Shown here: piece after piece, positions 35,361 through 45,544 of the stretch | Layout of the letters: every line of letters starts with the position of its first letter | Numbering within the stretch: position 1 is the first letter of the stretch | Source of the DNA: Syntrophobacterales bacterium | GTDB taxonomy: Bacteria; Desulfobacterota; Syntrophia; Syntrophales; UBA2210 | NCBI GenBank assembly: GCA_021163105.1 | Contig: JAGGXJ010000086.1 | Location: forward strand, 1 to 55,275 | DNA: 55,275 bases | Direction of reading: 5' to 3' | Translations under genes and position numbers: made by a program | The notes under the pieces: model-generated | What the model saw: the letters and a program-made list of their open reading frames with translations, nothing else | Databases searched by the model: none | Told to the model about the DNA's origin: nothing

Positions 35361-35681
35361 TTATGAAGTTTCCTTTTGTATGATAGTCGCAATGTGGCCT
35401 CTTGAAACCTTGATTTTTACCTTGTCGGCTACTTCCAGGGTTACAACCTGTTCCGCAACGGCTGTAATCTTTCCGTGCAGTCCGCCCACTGTGATTACCA
35501 TGTCTCCATGGGCGAGATTACCCAGCATTTCCTTGGTTTCTTTTTGTTTCTTCTGTTGTGGTCTTATGAGAAGAAAATAAAAGATGGCGAAGATGGCGAC
35601 CATGACAACAATAAAACTCATGTCTCCTCCGGCTGCCCCACCTGCTCCACCTGCTCCCATCGCGTATGCTATGCCTGTCAT
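35361..35681 (-). CDS. yajC: Sec translocase accessory subunit YajC
   Basis: A 106-aa single-pass membrane protein that associates with SecDF. The glycine/alanine-rich N-terminus (GAGGAGGAAGG), one hydrophobic helix (about residues 22-40, IVVMVAIFAIFYFLLIRPQ) and the cytoplasmic tail GDMVITVGGLHGKI are diagnostic. It is the first Sec gene after tgt. The reading is unremarkable. Confidence 0.95.
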   Translation of the reverse strand: MTGIAYAMGAGGAGGAAGGDMSFIVVMVAIFAIFYFLLIRPQQKKQKETKEMLGNLAHGDMVITVGGLHGKITAVAEQVVTLEVADKVKIKVSRGHIATIIQKETS

Positions 35682-35729
35682 CTTATCTTTTCCCCCTTGA
35701 AATTTTTATTTGCTTTCAGCCCCCGTGTC

Positions 35730-37000
<1,271 letters not shown>

Positions 37001-37005
37001 ATCCT

Positions 37006-38034
37006 TTACAATATCAGCATGCAATCGCCATAACTGTAAAACCTGAACTTCTCCTCGATGGCCTTTGCATATGCCCTGCGCATAAGATCTTTTCCGGCGA
37101 AGGCGCAGACAAGGAGAAAGAGTGAAGACGCCGGCAGGTGAAAATTTGTCAGTACCTTGTCCACAGCCTTGAAACGATAACCCGGATATATGAAAAGATT
37201 GGTGTTGCCTTTTCCCGGAGTTATCTTTCCCTCCGGGTCAGATGCCGACTCCAGTGTTCTTATGGAAGTTGTGCCCACAGCCACAACTCTCTCGGCACTA
37301 TTGATCTTTTCAGCCGTCTCTTCACTTACCTCAAAAGTTTCACTCTCCATTTTATGGTCTGTCACGAACTCTGATTCGATAGGAATGAAGGTTCCATATC
37401 CAACATGCAATGTTACTTGCGCAATATCGGTTCCCTTCTCGCGCAGCGTGTCGAGAATTTCTTCAGAGAAATGCAGACCGGCGGTAGGGGCTGCGACAGA
37501 CCCGGGATTTTTCGCGTAAACGGTCTGATATCTCAACAAATCACTCGGATCTTTAATCTGTCCTCTTTTCCTTTTTATATAGGGTGGCAGAGGCGCGCTT
37601 CCAAACTTTTCTAAAAAGGCATCGAATCCGGTCGCCGGGTGAAATCTAATTAGCCACTTCTTGCCGGAAATCCGTTTCGTTATCTCCGCCCATGAGCGGT
37701 CGTCAAAAGATATCTTTGTGCCAATGCTGACTCGCTTTGCCGGTTTCAACAGGACCTCCCATATCATGGGTGAATCTGTTTTTTCGAGCAGGAGCATCTC
37801 AATCGTGGCACCGGTAGATTTTTTTCCGGAAAGCTTCGCTGGAATTACCCTGGAATTGTTGATAACCAGGAGATCGTCTCTCTCCAGGAATTCGGGCAGT
37901 TCATAAAAATGCCTGCATTCGAAGGACCCGCGGCTTCTGTCCACCACCATCATCCTTGAATGATCCCTTGACTCACATGGCTTCTGCGCGATTAATTCTT
38001 TCGGGAGATTATAATAAAATTCTTCAGTTTTCAT
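37006..38034 (-). CDS. queA: S-adenosylmethionine:tRNA ribosyltransferase-isomerase
   Basis: A 342-aa enzyme that transfers and rearranges the ribosyl part of S-adenosylmethionine onto preQ1-tRNA to give epoxyqueuosine. The family N-terminus EFYYNLPKELIAQKP, VINNSRVIPAKL, and AAPTAGLHF are clear. The ATG at 38034 has GGAG about seven bases upstream and gives the standard length; the track start adds 14 residues. It is upstream of tgt, giving the widely conserved queA-tgt-yajC-secDF order with the repeat block as the only interruption. Confidence 0.95.
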   Translation of the reverse strand: MKTEEFYYNLPKELIAQKPCESRDHSRMMVVDRSRGSFECRHFYELPEFLERDDLLVINNSRVIPAKLSGKKSTGATIEMLLLEKTDSPMIWEVLLKPAKRVSIGTKISFDDRSWAEITKRISGKKWLIRFHPATGFDAFLEKFGSAPLPPYIKRKRGQIKDPSDLLRYQTVYAKNPGSVAAPTAGLHFSEEILDTLREKGTDIAQVTLHVGYGTFIPIESEFVTDHKMESETFEVSEETAEKINSAERVVAVGTTSIRTLESASDPEGKITPGKGNTNLFIYPGYRFKAVDKVLTNFHLPASSLFLLVCAFAGKDLMRRAYAKAIEEKFRFYSYGDCMLIL

Positions 38035-38164
38035 AGTAAGCTCCGGGAAATAATCAAAAAAGTTCCTCAAAGTCAATAAATAAATACTGTCACTATTTAT
38101 ACGCAGGGCAGGGTGGATCAGGGGAAGCTAATTCGCCGAAACCGGACTTATTATAATTCGGCTA

Positions 38165-38350
38165 TCAGCTTCTTCCCAGATAGACGAGGAACAGACCAAT
38201 TATAACCGATGCGAGTCCCAGTATCCGGAGTGTTCTGCCGGGGGTCTCGTACACCATTATAAGATAAGATTTGATTTTCTCGGGGAAGGCAAAATAAGGG
38301 AGGCCTTCTATTATCAGAACCATTCCTATGACACAGAGGAAAAATTTCAT
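38165..38350 (-). CDS. DUF2065 family small membrane protein
   Basis: A 61-aa protein with two hydrophobic segments (about residues 3-20 and 42-58) separated by a basic, proline-containing loop (YFAFPEKIKSYL). This length and pattern match DUF2065, small inner-membrane proteins of unknown function. It starts seven bases after the mazG stop on the same strand, so it is probably co-transcribed. The overlapping ORF 38151..38360 is a different frame and has no family signature. Confidence 0.75.
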   Translation of the reverse strand: MKFFLCVIGMVLIIEGLPYFAFPEKIKSYLIMVYETPGRTLRILGLASVIIGLFLVYLGRS

Positions 38351-38356
38351 TGATTA

Positions 38357-39157
38357 TCAATTACCTTTCTCTATTTCTTTTGCCTTATTCCACAAATTAT
38401 CCATCTCTTTCAGAGAGGCATCGCGTGGAGACTTTCCTTTCTTTCTCAAACCCTCCTCAATAAATGAAAATCTCTCCGCGAATTTTCTCAACGAAAATTT
38501 GAGGGCATTCTCAGGATCCGTTCCGGTGAATCGGCACAGATTAACAAGTGAGAGAAACATGTCGCCTATCTCGTTTTCTATGCGATCTTTCTTTCCGCCT
38601 GAAACAGCCTCCCTGAGCTCCTTCATCTCTTCGTCAATTTTCTCCATGACGCCGTCTGTGTCTTTCCAGTCAAAACCTTCCCTGGATGCTCTGCCGGTTA
38701 CTTTATGCGCCGCCATAAGAGGGGGCATGGAGCGCGGTATGCCACGGAGAAGAGACTCATCCTTTATTTCTTTTTTCCCCTCGCGGTTTTTTATCTCTTT
38801 CCAGTTGGACAGGATTTCCTCCACATCGCGGACTTTTGTATCTCCGAAAACATGAGGGTGGCGGCGTATCATCTTTTCCGACACAATATCCACTACGTCC
38901 GATATATCAAATTCGCCCTTTTCGTCCGAGAGTGTTGCCAGAAACAATATCTGGAAGAGGACATCTCCGAGTTCCTCCTTCAGGGCATCCGGGGAACCGT
39001 CATCTATCGCGTCGATGACCTCGTATGCCTCCTCCATCAAATATCTTCCGACATCCTCTTTTTTCTGCTGTTGGTCCCACAGGCATCCGTCCGGGGCTCT
39101 TAGTCTGTCTATGATTTTGGTAATTCTGCTGAAGCTATATTTCTGCTGATCTTTCAA
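38357..39157 (-). CDS. mazG: Nucleoside triphosphate pyrophosphohydrolase MazG
   Basis: A 266-aa cytoplasmic enzyme that hydrolyses (d)NTPs, including aberrant ones, to monophosphates and pyrophosphate. Two MazG folds are visible: the first with LRAPDGCLWDQQQ and the Mg-binding EEAYEVIDAI / EELGDVLFQ helices (about residues 15-110), the second with EIGDMFLSLVNLCRF (about 200-225). The start is a TTG at 39157, supported by GGAG seven bases upstream, and overlaps the preceding gene by 23 bases. Length is normal. Confidence 0.93.
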   Translation of the reverse strand: MKDQQKYSFSRITKIIDRLRAPDGCLWDQQQKKEDVGRYLMEEAYEVIDAIDDGSPDALKEELGDVLFQILFLATLSDEKGEFDISDVVDIVSEKMIRRHPHVFGDTKVRDVEEILSNWKEIKNREGKKEIKDESLLRGIPRSMPPLMAAHKVTGRASREGFDWKDTDGVMEKIDEEMKELREAVSGGKKDRIENEIGDMFLSLVNLCRFTGTDPENALKFSLRKFAERFSFIEEGLRKKGKSPRDASLKEMDNLWNKAKEIEKGN

Positions 39158-39539
39158 TCGGCCACTCCCCCCTTTCTTTCAGGACATCGCGGTAGATTGC
39201 GAGAGCTTCATTAACTGCGGGCATCCCCGCATAGGTAGCGAGCTGGAAGAAGATCTCTGCCAGCTTTCCGGGATCACAACCGACATTCAGAGCCGCGTTG
39301 ACATGCAGTCGCAGTTCATCTCCGGCACGAAGTGCAGCCAGCATGGCGCACGCGGCCATCTGTCTTTCCGGCAGGGTAAGCACGGTCCTGGAGTACATAT
39401 TGCCTGTTATAAATCTGGAAAAGTCATTGGCGAGATTTCTGTCAAATTCCTTCCACATGAAGTAGGGAGGGTCCATCTGTATGCCGTCGCCAAAGAGTTT
39501 TTTCGCTGTCTCCCGTGTTTTGTCCTCTGTTTTGCCCAT
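39135..39539 (-). CDS. Carboxymuconolactone decarboxylase family protein
   Basis: A 134-aa all-helical protein of the carboxymuconolactone decarboxylase/AhpD superfamily. The core TLPERQMAACAMLAALRAGDELRLHVNAALNVGC (split here) matches the gamma-carboxymuconolactone decarboxylase branch, which lacks the redox CxxC of AhpD. A true decarboxylase role is unlikely without other protocatechuate genes, so the substrate is unknown. It overlaps mazG and follows the deacetylase gene by 11 bases, in one minus-strand unit. Confidence 0.85.
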   Translation of the reverse strand: MGKTEDKTRETAKKLFGDGIQMDPPYFMWKEFDRNLANDFSRFITGNMYSRTVLTLPERQMAACAMLAALRAGDELRLHVNAALNVGCDPGKLAEIFFQLATYAGMPAVNEALAIYRDVLKERGEWPIERSAEI

Positions 39540-39550
39540 AATATTATCCT

Positions 39551-40861
39551 TTATTTTACCAGAAATATATCTCTGTCTCTGTCCTGGAAATACACATAAT
39601 CATATGATCCCCCGGCTGTTGATTCAAAAATTTCTTCTCCCTTTTTTCTGCATGTGGGACAGCTCTGTCCCGGGATCATAACCGCAAAGATTCTGTTGCC
39701 TGTGCTTGCCTGGGAATCGATGGTTATCAGGCCTCCGCATTCGTCGCATATGCGGACAGTCTCTTTCTGCTGTTCGCTTATCCCGTCAGTATCGTAGAAT
39801 ATACTCTTGTCGCGGCGCATGTACTCTCCGCCCTTTGTCACACCGGCCCTTTGAGACCTGCGATTTCTCCACAGGTTGTAAATATGTGAAACCTGCTGTT
39901 CTATATACTGAGTTGTCTGAGGGGGCTGCCTGATGTTTTCGGGATTGTAGTCCGGTTCAGTAACATGGCTGTAGTCCAAGCCGGCCATGGCTAATATTAT
40001 ACCCACATTAACGTAGGGAAGGGCGCTTTCTATGGAGTATCCGCCCTCAAGCACGGCTATATCGGGCGACAGCCTGTCGTTCAAAATGGCATATCCCTGC
40101 GCGGAGAAAGCCATATTGGTGATCGGGTCGCTGTAATGATTGTCCTGTCCGGCCGAGTTGATAATCAGATCCGGCTTGAATTCATCCAGCATGGGAAGTA
40201 TCAGATTGTCCAGCGTGAACAGAAAGCCTTCATCCGAGGTATTGGGAGGAAGAGGTATGTTTATCGTGTAACCCAAGGCGTTCGGCCCTCCGAATTCGTC
40301 GGGAAACCCGGAGCCGGGATATAGCGTTCTACCGTCCTGATGCACCGATATGTACAAGGTATTGGGGTCATGCCAGAATATGTCCTGCGAACCGTCGCCA
40401 TGATGGCAGTCGGTATCAACGATGGCGATTTTCTTTGGGCCGTATTTGTGTCTTATATATTCGACCATGATAGCTTCAATATTTATATTACAGAACCCCC
40501 TGGCGCCGTGGACGATACGCATGGCATGGTGTCCGGGTGGGCGGACAAGCGCGAAGGCATTGTCGACCTCTTTCTGCATCACCTTTTCGGCGGCTGTTAT
40601 GGCTCCTCCCGCGGAGATGAGGTGAGACTGCGTAATAACACTTTCAGCGTCCGGCGCGCAGATATGGATGCGATTTATATCCTGAATAGTGGCAAGCCCT
40701 GGTTTGAACTCCACGATATTATCCAGATCGAGCAGTCCTTCTTCAAATACCTGGTCCTGTGTGTAGAGGAGGCGTTCTTCTCTTTCCGGGTGAGTTGGTG
40801 ATATCGCCCAGTCGAAGGCGGGGAAGAATATCAGTCCGGTTTTTTTCTTATTATCTGACAT
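39551..40861 (-). CDS. HDAC/AcuC-like deacetylase with C-terminal zinc ribbon
   Basis: A 436-aa protein. Residues 1 to about 330 form a class I/II-type deacetylase domain: RPPGHHA (proton relay), DTDCHHGDG (zinc Asp and His), NSAGQDNH (second zinc Asp) and LEGGYS (catalytic Tyr region) are all present, so it should be active on acetyl- or acyl-lysines or acylated small amines. A linker (about 335-385) leads to a C-terminal ribbon with CDEC and CPTC, not normal in AcuC. It overlaps the HyuA-type gene by 11 bases, downstream of an acyl-CoA ligase. That linkage suggests control of acyl-CoA-dependent protein modification; this is an inference. Confidence 0.88.
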   Translation of the reverse strand: MSDNKKKTGLIFFPAFDWAISPTHPEREERLLYTQDQVFEEGLLDLDNIVEFKPGLATIQDINRIHICAPDAESVITQSHLISAGGAITAAEKVMQKEVDNAFALVRPPGHHAMRIVHGARGFCNINIEAIMVEYIRHKYGPKKIAIVDTDCHHGDGSQDIFWHDPNTLYISVHQDGRTLYPGSGFPDEFGGPNALGYTINIPLPPNTSDEGFLFTLDNLILPMLDEFKPDLIINSAGQDNHYSDPITNMAFSAQGYAILNDRLSPDIAVLEGGYSIESALPYVNVGIILAMAGLDYSHVTEPDYNPENIRQPPQTTQYIEQQVSHIYNLWRNRRSQRAGVTKGGEYMRRDKSIFYDTDGISEQQKETVRICDECGGLITIDSQASTGNRIFAVMIPGQSCPTCRKKGEEIFESTAGGSYDYVYFQDRDRDIFLVK

Positions 40862-42533
40862 CCGATTCCTCCTTTTTAAAGCCCGCGACCAGCCCCGGTT
40901 TTACCTGGGCCTTAATCCTTATATTTTTGCCGGCACTATAACCCATTTCACTTACCATATTGAAGACCTGATCCTCTATTATCTCTATATCAAGATCGTC
41001 TTCCCGTGCTCCCATTCGCAGAGCCCTTTCACGCAGTTTGTCCTCGCATATATCGATCGCGTTCTCCCGCGTGAATCCACGTGGTATACTGGCCTGTATG
41101 CCTTCCTCCGCGATGGTCATCTCTCCTTTTTCAGTATCGGCGAGGAGGGTCAATTCGGTGGTTGTCCTTGCCAGGGCAGCCCCTATCGCGTTGGCGACCT
41201 GGGCATGTTCTGGAATAAAGGAGGGGAACCCCAGCATTTTATCTATATAGGACGCCATCGGCCTGGCTGGCCCCCCTACGACATATACCACCTCGGGATT
41301 TATCTTTTTCCCTTCAAAGATTTCGTGGACGGTGTAAACAGGTTTGTTGTTGATTTCGCTGAGCATCTCATTCACAGCAGATATTATTTTCCGGCAGGCA
41401 AGATCAAACATCTCCTTTGCCATCTCCTCGATGGAACAGTTCTTAATCCCGGCTATCTCTTCCACCGCCTTGAGAGCTTTTCCTCTGTCTCCTATATTGG
41501 TAAGGCTGAGGGCTATCATGGCATCTGTCGGAGTGGGGGAGGGACCTCCGAAGGCCGCTGCCGGGCCGTCTCTCTCCGGACCTATTACAAGTTGTCCGTC
41601 TTCATATCTGACACGGCTGTCGCCACCTATCCCTATGGATCTTGTCAGAAGCCCCCTGATAAGTGTTTTGTGTCCTTCTATGGTTACGCCAAGGGGTTCC
41701 AGAAGAGGTGTGCCGCCTGCGAAGATTGCTATATCCGTTGTGGTTCCGCCGATATCCAGAGCGACCGCATCTCTGTTGTCGTTTGTCAGGCTAAGAATGC
41801 CCATGACGCTGGCAGCGGGCCCGGAGAGTATTGATCCAACGGGGTACTCGGCGGACTGGCTGATACCGGAGGTGCCGCCATCCGCCTTCAGTATATAGAT
41901 GGGAGCGGTTGTATTTGTATGCCCCACATATTCCATGATGTTCTTGACGAAGATGTTGTATGTATTCCATATCGCGGCGTTGAGATATGTTGTTGCTATG
42001 CGCCTTGGGAAGTTCAGATTTCCCGACATGCGGTGGCCGAAAGACATGTGCCTGAATCTGCCGTCAATGATGTCTCCTATTTCCGTTTCGAGACGGGGAT
42101 TTCGTGTGGAAAACTTTCCGACGATTCCCACATGATCTATCCCTTCTTTCTCGAAAATATCCCCGATACCGGTGACCTCTTTCCTGTCTGTCCCGGCAAC
42201 TCTGATTCCGCGGTGGTTTACATAACCGGATATAAAGCGGGTATCTTCGTTGATCCTGAGCATTTCAGATGAAAGGCCGGGGCCGGCTGCGAGTATCATC
42301 CCCACCCTGTCTGTTTTGCTCTGGACTATGGCGTTGGTTGATATGGTGGTGCTGAGGACCACCTTTTCCAATTTACCGGGGTCCTCACCCTCGAAGATTT
42401 CTTCTGTGACCTCCATAAGTGACTTTATCAGGTTCTCCCGGTTTGTTATAACTTTTGCCGTTTTCTTTATCTCAAATCTGTCCAGTAAAACCGCATCAGT
42501 GTGTGTTCCCCCGACATCAATCCCTACGATCAT
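40851..42533 (-). CDS. Hydantoinase/oxoprolinase A-type ATPase
   Basis: A 560-aa protein of the HyuA/oxoprolinase/acetone carboxylase beta family, actin-like ATPases that activate amide or ketone substrates by phosphorylation. The phosphate-binding start GIDVGGTHTDAVLL, the second nucleotide block AVALDIGGTTTDIAIF (about residue 275) and the adenosine-site VGGPARPMA are clear. The usual partner HyuB is absent from the window, so it may act alone or with a distant subunit. It lies 14 bases after the ligase gene and overlaps the deacetylase gene, indicating co-expression. The substrate is unknown. Confidence 0.88.
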   Translation of the reverse strand: MIVGIDVGGTHTDAVLLDRFEIKKTAKVITNRENLIKSLMEVTEEIFEGEDPGKLEKVVLSTTISTNAIVQSKTDRVGMILAAGPGLSSEMLRINEDTRFISGYVNHRGIRVAGTDRKEVTGIGDIFEKEGIDHVGIVGKFSTRNPRLETEIGDIIDGRFRHMSFGHRMSGNLNFPRRIATTYLNAAIWNTYNIFVKNIMEYVGHTNTTAPIYILKADGGTSGISQSAEYPVGSILSGPAASVMGILSLTNDNRDAVALDIGGTTTDIAIFAGGTPLLEPLGVTIEGHKTLIRGLLTRSIGIGGDSRVRYEDGQLVIGPERDGPAAAFGGPSPTPTDAMIALSLTNIGDRGKALKAVEEIAGIKNCSIEEMAKEMFDLACRKIISAVNEMLSEINNKPVYTVHEIFEGKKINPEVVYVVGGPARPMASYIDKMLGFPSFIPEHAQVANAIGAALARTTTELTLLADTEKGEMTIAEEGIQASIPRGFTRENAIDICEDKLRERALRMGAREDDLDIEIIEDQVFNMVSEMGYSAGKNIRIKAQVKPGLVAGFKKEESDVR

Positions 42534-42547
42534 GATTTTCTCCTCAA

Positions 42548-44725
42548 TTACCTGTTCAGAAATCGGTAATATTCGTACATTTTGGACAGGGCCTTTACCG
42601 CCCTTTCCGGATTCGGGTAGAATACACTTTTGAAGGCACAGTTTTCAACATTATATACAGTATGATGCTTTTCATCCTCAAGGAGGCTTACACCCAGTAT
42701 GGGTTTCCCATATTTTTTCATCATGTGTGCCACACGAACGATATACTCTTCTTCGAGGCTATCTAGAAATTTTGCCCCGTCATTCAGGAACTCGTCGGAA
42801 TAGCTGGAGTCCGCTTGACGAACTGATTCGAACAGATGCTTCGTGAATATTCTTAATCCCAGTATACCAAGATTTATAATAGCATCGCAGCCATCCCACT
42901 TCAAAAATTCCTCCATCAATGCCAACGGTATGGTATTATCGCTTTCACCCACAATATCTGCCGGATTGGACCTGCTCCAGTAGGGTGGAAGGATTTTGTC
43001 CATGCGCTCCAGTATGTCATCCGGCAGGTCCGGCACATTAAGTCCTTCCCGGGCGCACATATCGGCGGTTATGACTCCCCACCCGCCTCCGAGAGTAACA
43101 ATGGCTATGCGGTTTCCCTTCGGCAGAGGCAGGGAAGAAAACGCGGCGGCAAGATCAAGAAGCTCCATTGATCGTTCCACCTTTATTATGCCCGCCTGTT
43201 TACATATGGCATCAAATACACGAGAGTCGGAGGATAATGCCCCTGTATGACTGGACGCGGCGCGATTCCCAGCCCTGCTTTGTCCCCCCTTTAGCAGTAC
43301 AATAGGTTTCTTTTTTCCTGTTTTTCTGGCACCTTCGAAAAACCGTCGGCCGTTTTTAACGCTTTCGACATAGAGGATAATAATCTTTGTGAGGGAATCG
43401 ATTCCAAGACCCTCAATAAAGTCTTCGACCGTAACTATTGCTTCGTTTCCAGAGCCACAGAACCCTCTGATTCCGATGCCCTGTTCTTCCGCAAAGGCAA
43501 GGAGCTGGACACCCAGATTTCCGGACTGGGAAACGATGGCCGTTGAACCCGCCATGGGTTTTGTGGTGGCACTGACGCAGTTAAGATTTCTGTGCGGGTT
43601 GCAAATACCCATGGTATTGGGACCAAGGATAACTATGCCCGCTTTTCTTCCCTCCATGACAAGCGCCTGTTCCAGGGCCTTTCCTTCCGTTCCTGTCTCG
43701 CTAAATCCGGAGGTGATGAGAAGCATATTTCTGATGCCTTTTTCTTTGAACTGAGGAATCAGATCCAGCACCATCTTCGCTGGTATTGTAACGACTCCCA
43801 GATCAACATCACCCGGGATTTCGGTAACCGATTTATAGACATGACGATCAGCTATAGTTCCCCCCTTCGGATTAACCAGGTATATTTTACCCTTGTAGCC
43901 GCCGCTTATTGTATTTACGACAAGCATATGCCCCCATTTTCCTATGGCCCCTGACGCGCCGACAAAGGCAATGGACTTCGGATAGAATAATGCGCGTATA
44001 GCAGTGGGGGCTACGGCCGGACGAGATTTTTCTTCGGCTTGTTTTCCCCCCGGTACAACCAGTGCGTCGACGGCTACGACATCACCGCCAGATGTAACTA
44101 CGAGGGGATTGATATCTATTTCCGATATTTCGGGAATCTCCATACCTATCCGCGACAGTCCCATCAATGTCTCTGTCAGTTTATCCCGATCAGCGGCCTT
44201 CTCTCCCCTGAATTCTCCAAGGAGTGATTTCGCCCTGATTTCATCGAACATTTCCGCCGCGTCGGTTTCAGTAAGCGGGGCAACCCGAAAGGTGACGTCG
44301 GAGAGTGCCTCGGTAAAGACACCGCCGATACCAAACATAATTACCGGCCCGAACTGTTCATCCCGGAACAGACCGGTGACAAACTCTCTCTTCCCCTGAA
44401 CCTGCGGCTGTACCAGCAACCCTTCAAGTTCATTACCTGCTTCCTGGGCGATCAGGGAGGCTGCGTTCCTGACAGCCTCATCATCGGTGAGATTAAGATG
44501 CACAAGCCCCCTCTCGGTTTTGTGCAGCAGCGTGGCACCGAGTCCCTTAAGTACCACAGGAAATCCCGTCTTTCGCGCGGCCTTCACGGCCTCATCTTCA
44601 CTGAGGGCAATTGTTTCACTGATAACAGGCACGCCATATGCTTTAAGTACCTGTTTTGATTCATTTTCTGTCAGGGCTTTGTTCTCCGACGTTCTGACTT
44701 TATCTAACAATTCCTCTATATTCAC
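42548..44725 (-). CDS. ADP-forming acyl-CoA ligase (acetate--CoA ligase), fused subunits
   Basis: A 725-aa NDP-forming acyl-CoA synthetase that reversibly converts acyl-CoA, ADP and phosphate to acid, CoA and ATP. An ATP-grasp beta domain comes first (about residues 1-230), then the CoA-binding alpha domain (about 245 onward, FYPKSIAFVGASG) and two ligase-CoA domains, with ASSHTGALSSD as the likely phosphorylated-histidine region. This is the beta-alpha order. In syntrophs such enzymes can harvest ATP from acetyl-CoA or benzoyl-CoA-type products. It is the first gene of the unit that includes hyuA-like and deacetylase genes. Confidence 0.91.
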   Translation of the reverse strand: MNIEELLDKVRTSENKALTENESKQVLKAYGVPVISETIALSEDEAVKAARKTGFPVVLKGLGATLLHKTERGLVHLNLTDDEAVRNAASLIAQEAGNELEGLLVQPQVQGKREFVTGLFRDEQFGPVIMFGIGGVFTEALSDVTFRVAPLTETDAAEMFDEIRAKSLLGEFRGEKAADRDKLTETLMGLSRIGMEIPEISEIDINPLVVTSGGDVVAVDALVVPGGKQAEEKSRPAVAPTAIRALFYPKSIAFVGASGAIGKWGHMLVVNTISGGYKGKIYLVNPKGGTIADRHVYKSVTEIPGDVDLGVVTIPAKMVLDLIPQFKEKGIRNMLLITSGFSETGTEGKALEQALVMEGRKAGIVILGPNTMGICNPHRNLNCVSATTKPMAGSTAIVSQSGNLGVQLLAFAEEQGIGIRGFCGSGNEAIVTVEDFIEGLGIDSLTKIIILYVESVKNGRRFFEGARKTGKKKPIVLLKGGQSRAGNRAASSHTGALSSDSRVFDAICKQAGIIKVERSMELLDLAAAFSSLPLPKGNRIAIVTLGGGWGVITADMCAREGLNVPDLPDDILERMDKILPPYWSRSNPADIVGESDNTIPLALMEEFLKWDGCDAIINLGILGLRIFTKHLFESVRQADSSYSDEFLNDGAKFLDSLEEEYIVRVAHMMKKYGKPILGVSLLEDEKHHTVYNVENCAFKSVFYPNPERAVKALSKMYEYYRFLNR

Positions 44726-44870
44726 ACCGGACTCCTTTTTATGGATAAACTTTTATGTGCATTCCGTAAATATGTTCTGTTGTCTATATCATTAAGCTGT
44801 GAAAGTGAAGAAAATTTATGATTCTGTACAATTTAGAAACACAAATTTTCCATTGCTGACAGACCTTTCA

Positions 44871-44899
44871 TTGACAATCTGTCTTCCCTTGTTTATAAG
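44871..44899 (+). promoter_or_regulatory. Sigma-70-like promoter for the HNH nuclease gene
   Basis: TTGACA (44871-44876), 17-base spacer, TATAAG (44894-44899), about 60 bases before the TTG start. The rest of the 44.73-44.96 kb gap shows no gene. Confidence 0.65.
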
Positions 44900-44958
44900 A
44901 AAAACATTATATACAAACCTTCACGTTTCGGCGGACTGAAAAGAGAGGATTACGGGTA

Positions 44959-45417
44959 TTGGCTAAGGTTTCTTTTGACGGCAGAACAGGGCGTGTAAGA
45001 TCAAGCGTCAGAAACGACGTACCGAAGACACAGAAGTCTGTCGGGGACGTTGTGCGGGAAATAAAAGAGGGCATGAAAAAGCCGGAGGGTGAAAACTACA
45101 GGGAACGCTCGCTCGCTATTCATGGTCTGGTGTGCGCGCGGTGCGGCAGGGAATTTAATCATACCAACAGACATCTTCTGACAGTTCATCACAGGGACGG
45201 CAACCATCACAATAATCCTCCGGACGGCAGCAATTGGGAAAACCTGTGCGCCTACTGCCACGAAGATGTGCACAGCCGGGAAGTTTTGGGTGAATATTTC
45301 GATGGCACCCGGGGTGGCAGAGACGATGTAGTGGTCTATGGTGATGATGACACAAACAGCGGGCCGGGGTCCCTGGGGGCTAAACTTCAGGAAGCCATGA
45401 AAAATAAAAAGAAGTAG
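44959..45417 (+). CDS. YajD-like HNH nuclease
   Basis: A 152-aa protein with a zinc-supported HNH domain at about residues 50-110: CARCGREF, LLTVHHRDGNHHNN, and LCAYCHEDVH carry the two Cys pairs and the catalytic His-Asn-His pattern. It resembles the YajD family, presumed DNA endonucleases whose biological role is not known. The start is a TTG, with GAGAGG about a dozen bases upstream. The acidic, glycine-rich C-terminal tail (about 115-152) is probably disordered. It is a lone gene with its own promoter; no restriction or toxin partner is adjacent. Confidence 0.85.
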   Translation: MAKVSFDGRTGRVRSSVRNDVPKTQKSVGDVVREIKEGMKKPEGENYRERSLAIHGLVCARCGREFNHTNRHLLTVHHRDGNHHNNPPDGSNWENLCAYCHEDVHSREVLGEYFDGTRGGRDDVVVYGDDDTNSGPGSLGAKLQEAMKNKKK

Positions 45418-45544
45418 GAATTAACGGCTCTGACACACTCTTTTATGCCAAATTCTCTAACCAGCTTATTGATATGATAGGAAAAGAATTGCCCACAAAC
45501 ACATCAGAACAGTAAGAAAATACCACATTAAAATATCCGGTTAA

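Noticed and set aside
38151-38360. 69-aa minus-strand ORF
   Set aside because: Overlaps DUF2065 in another frame and lacks the membrane pattern of that family.
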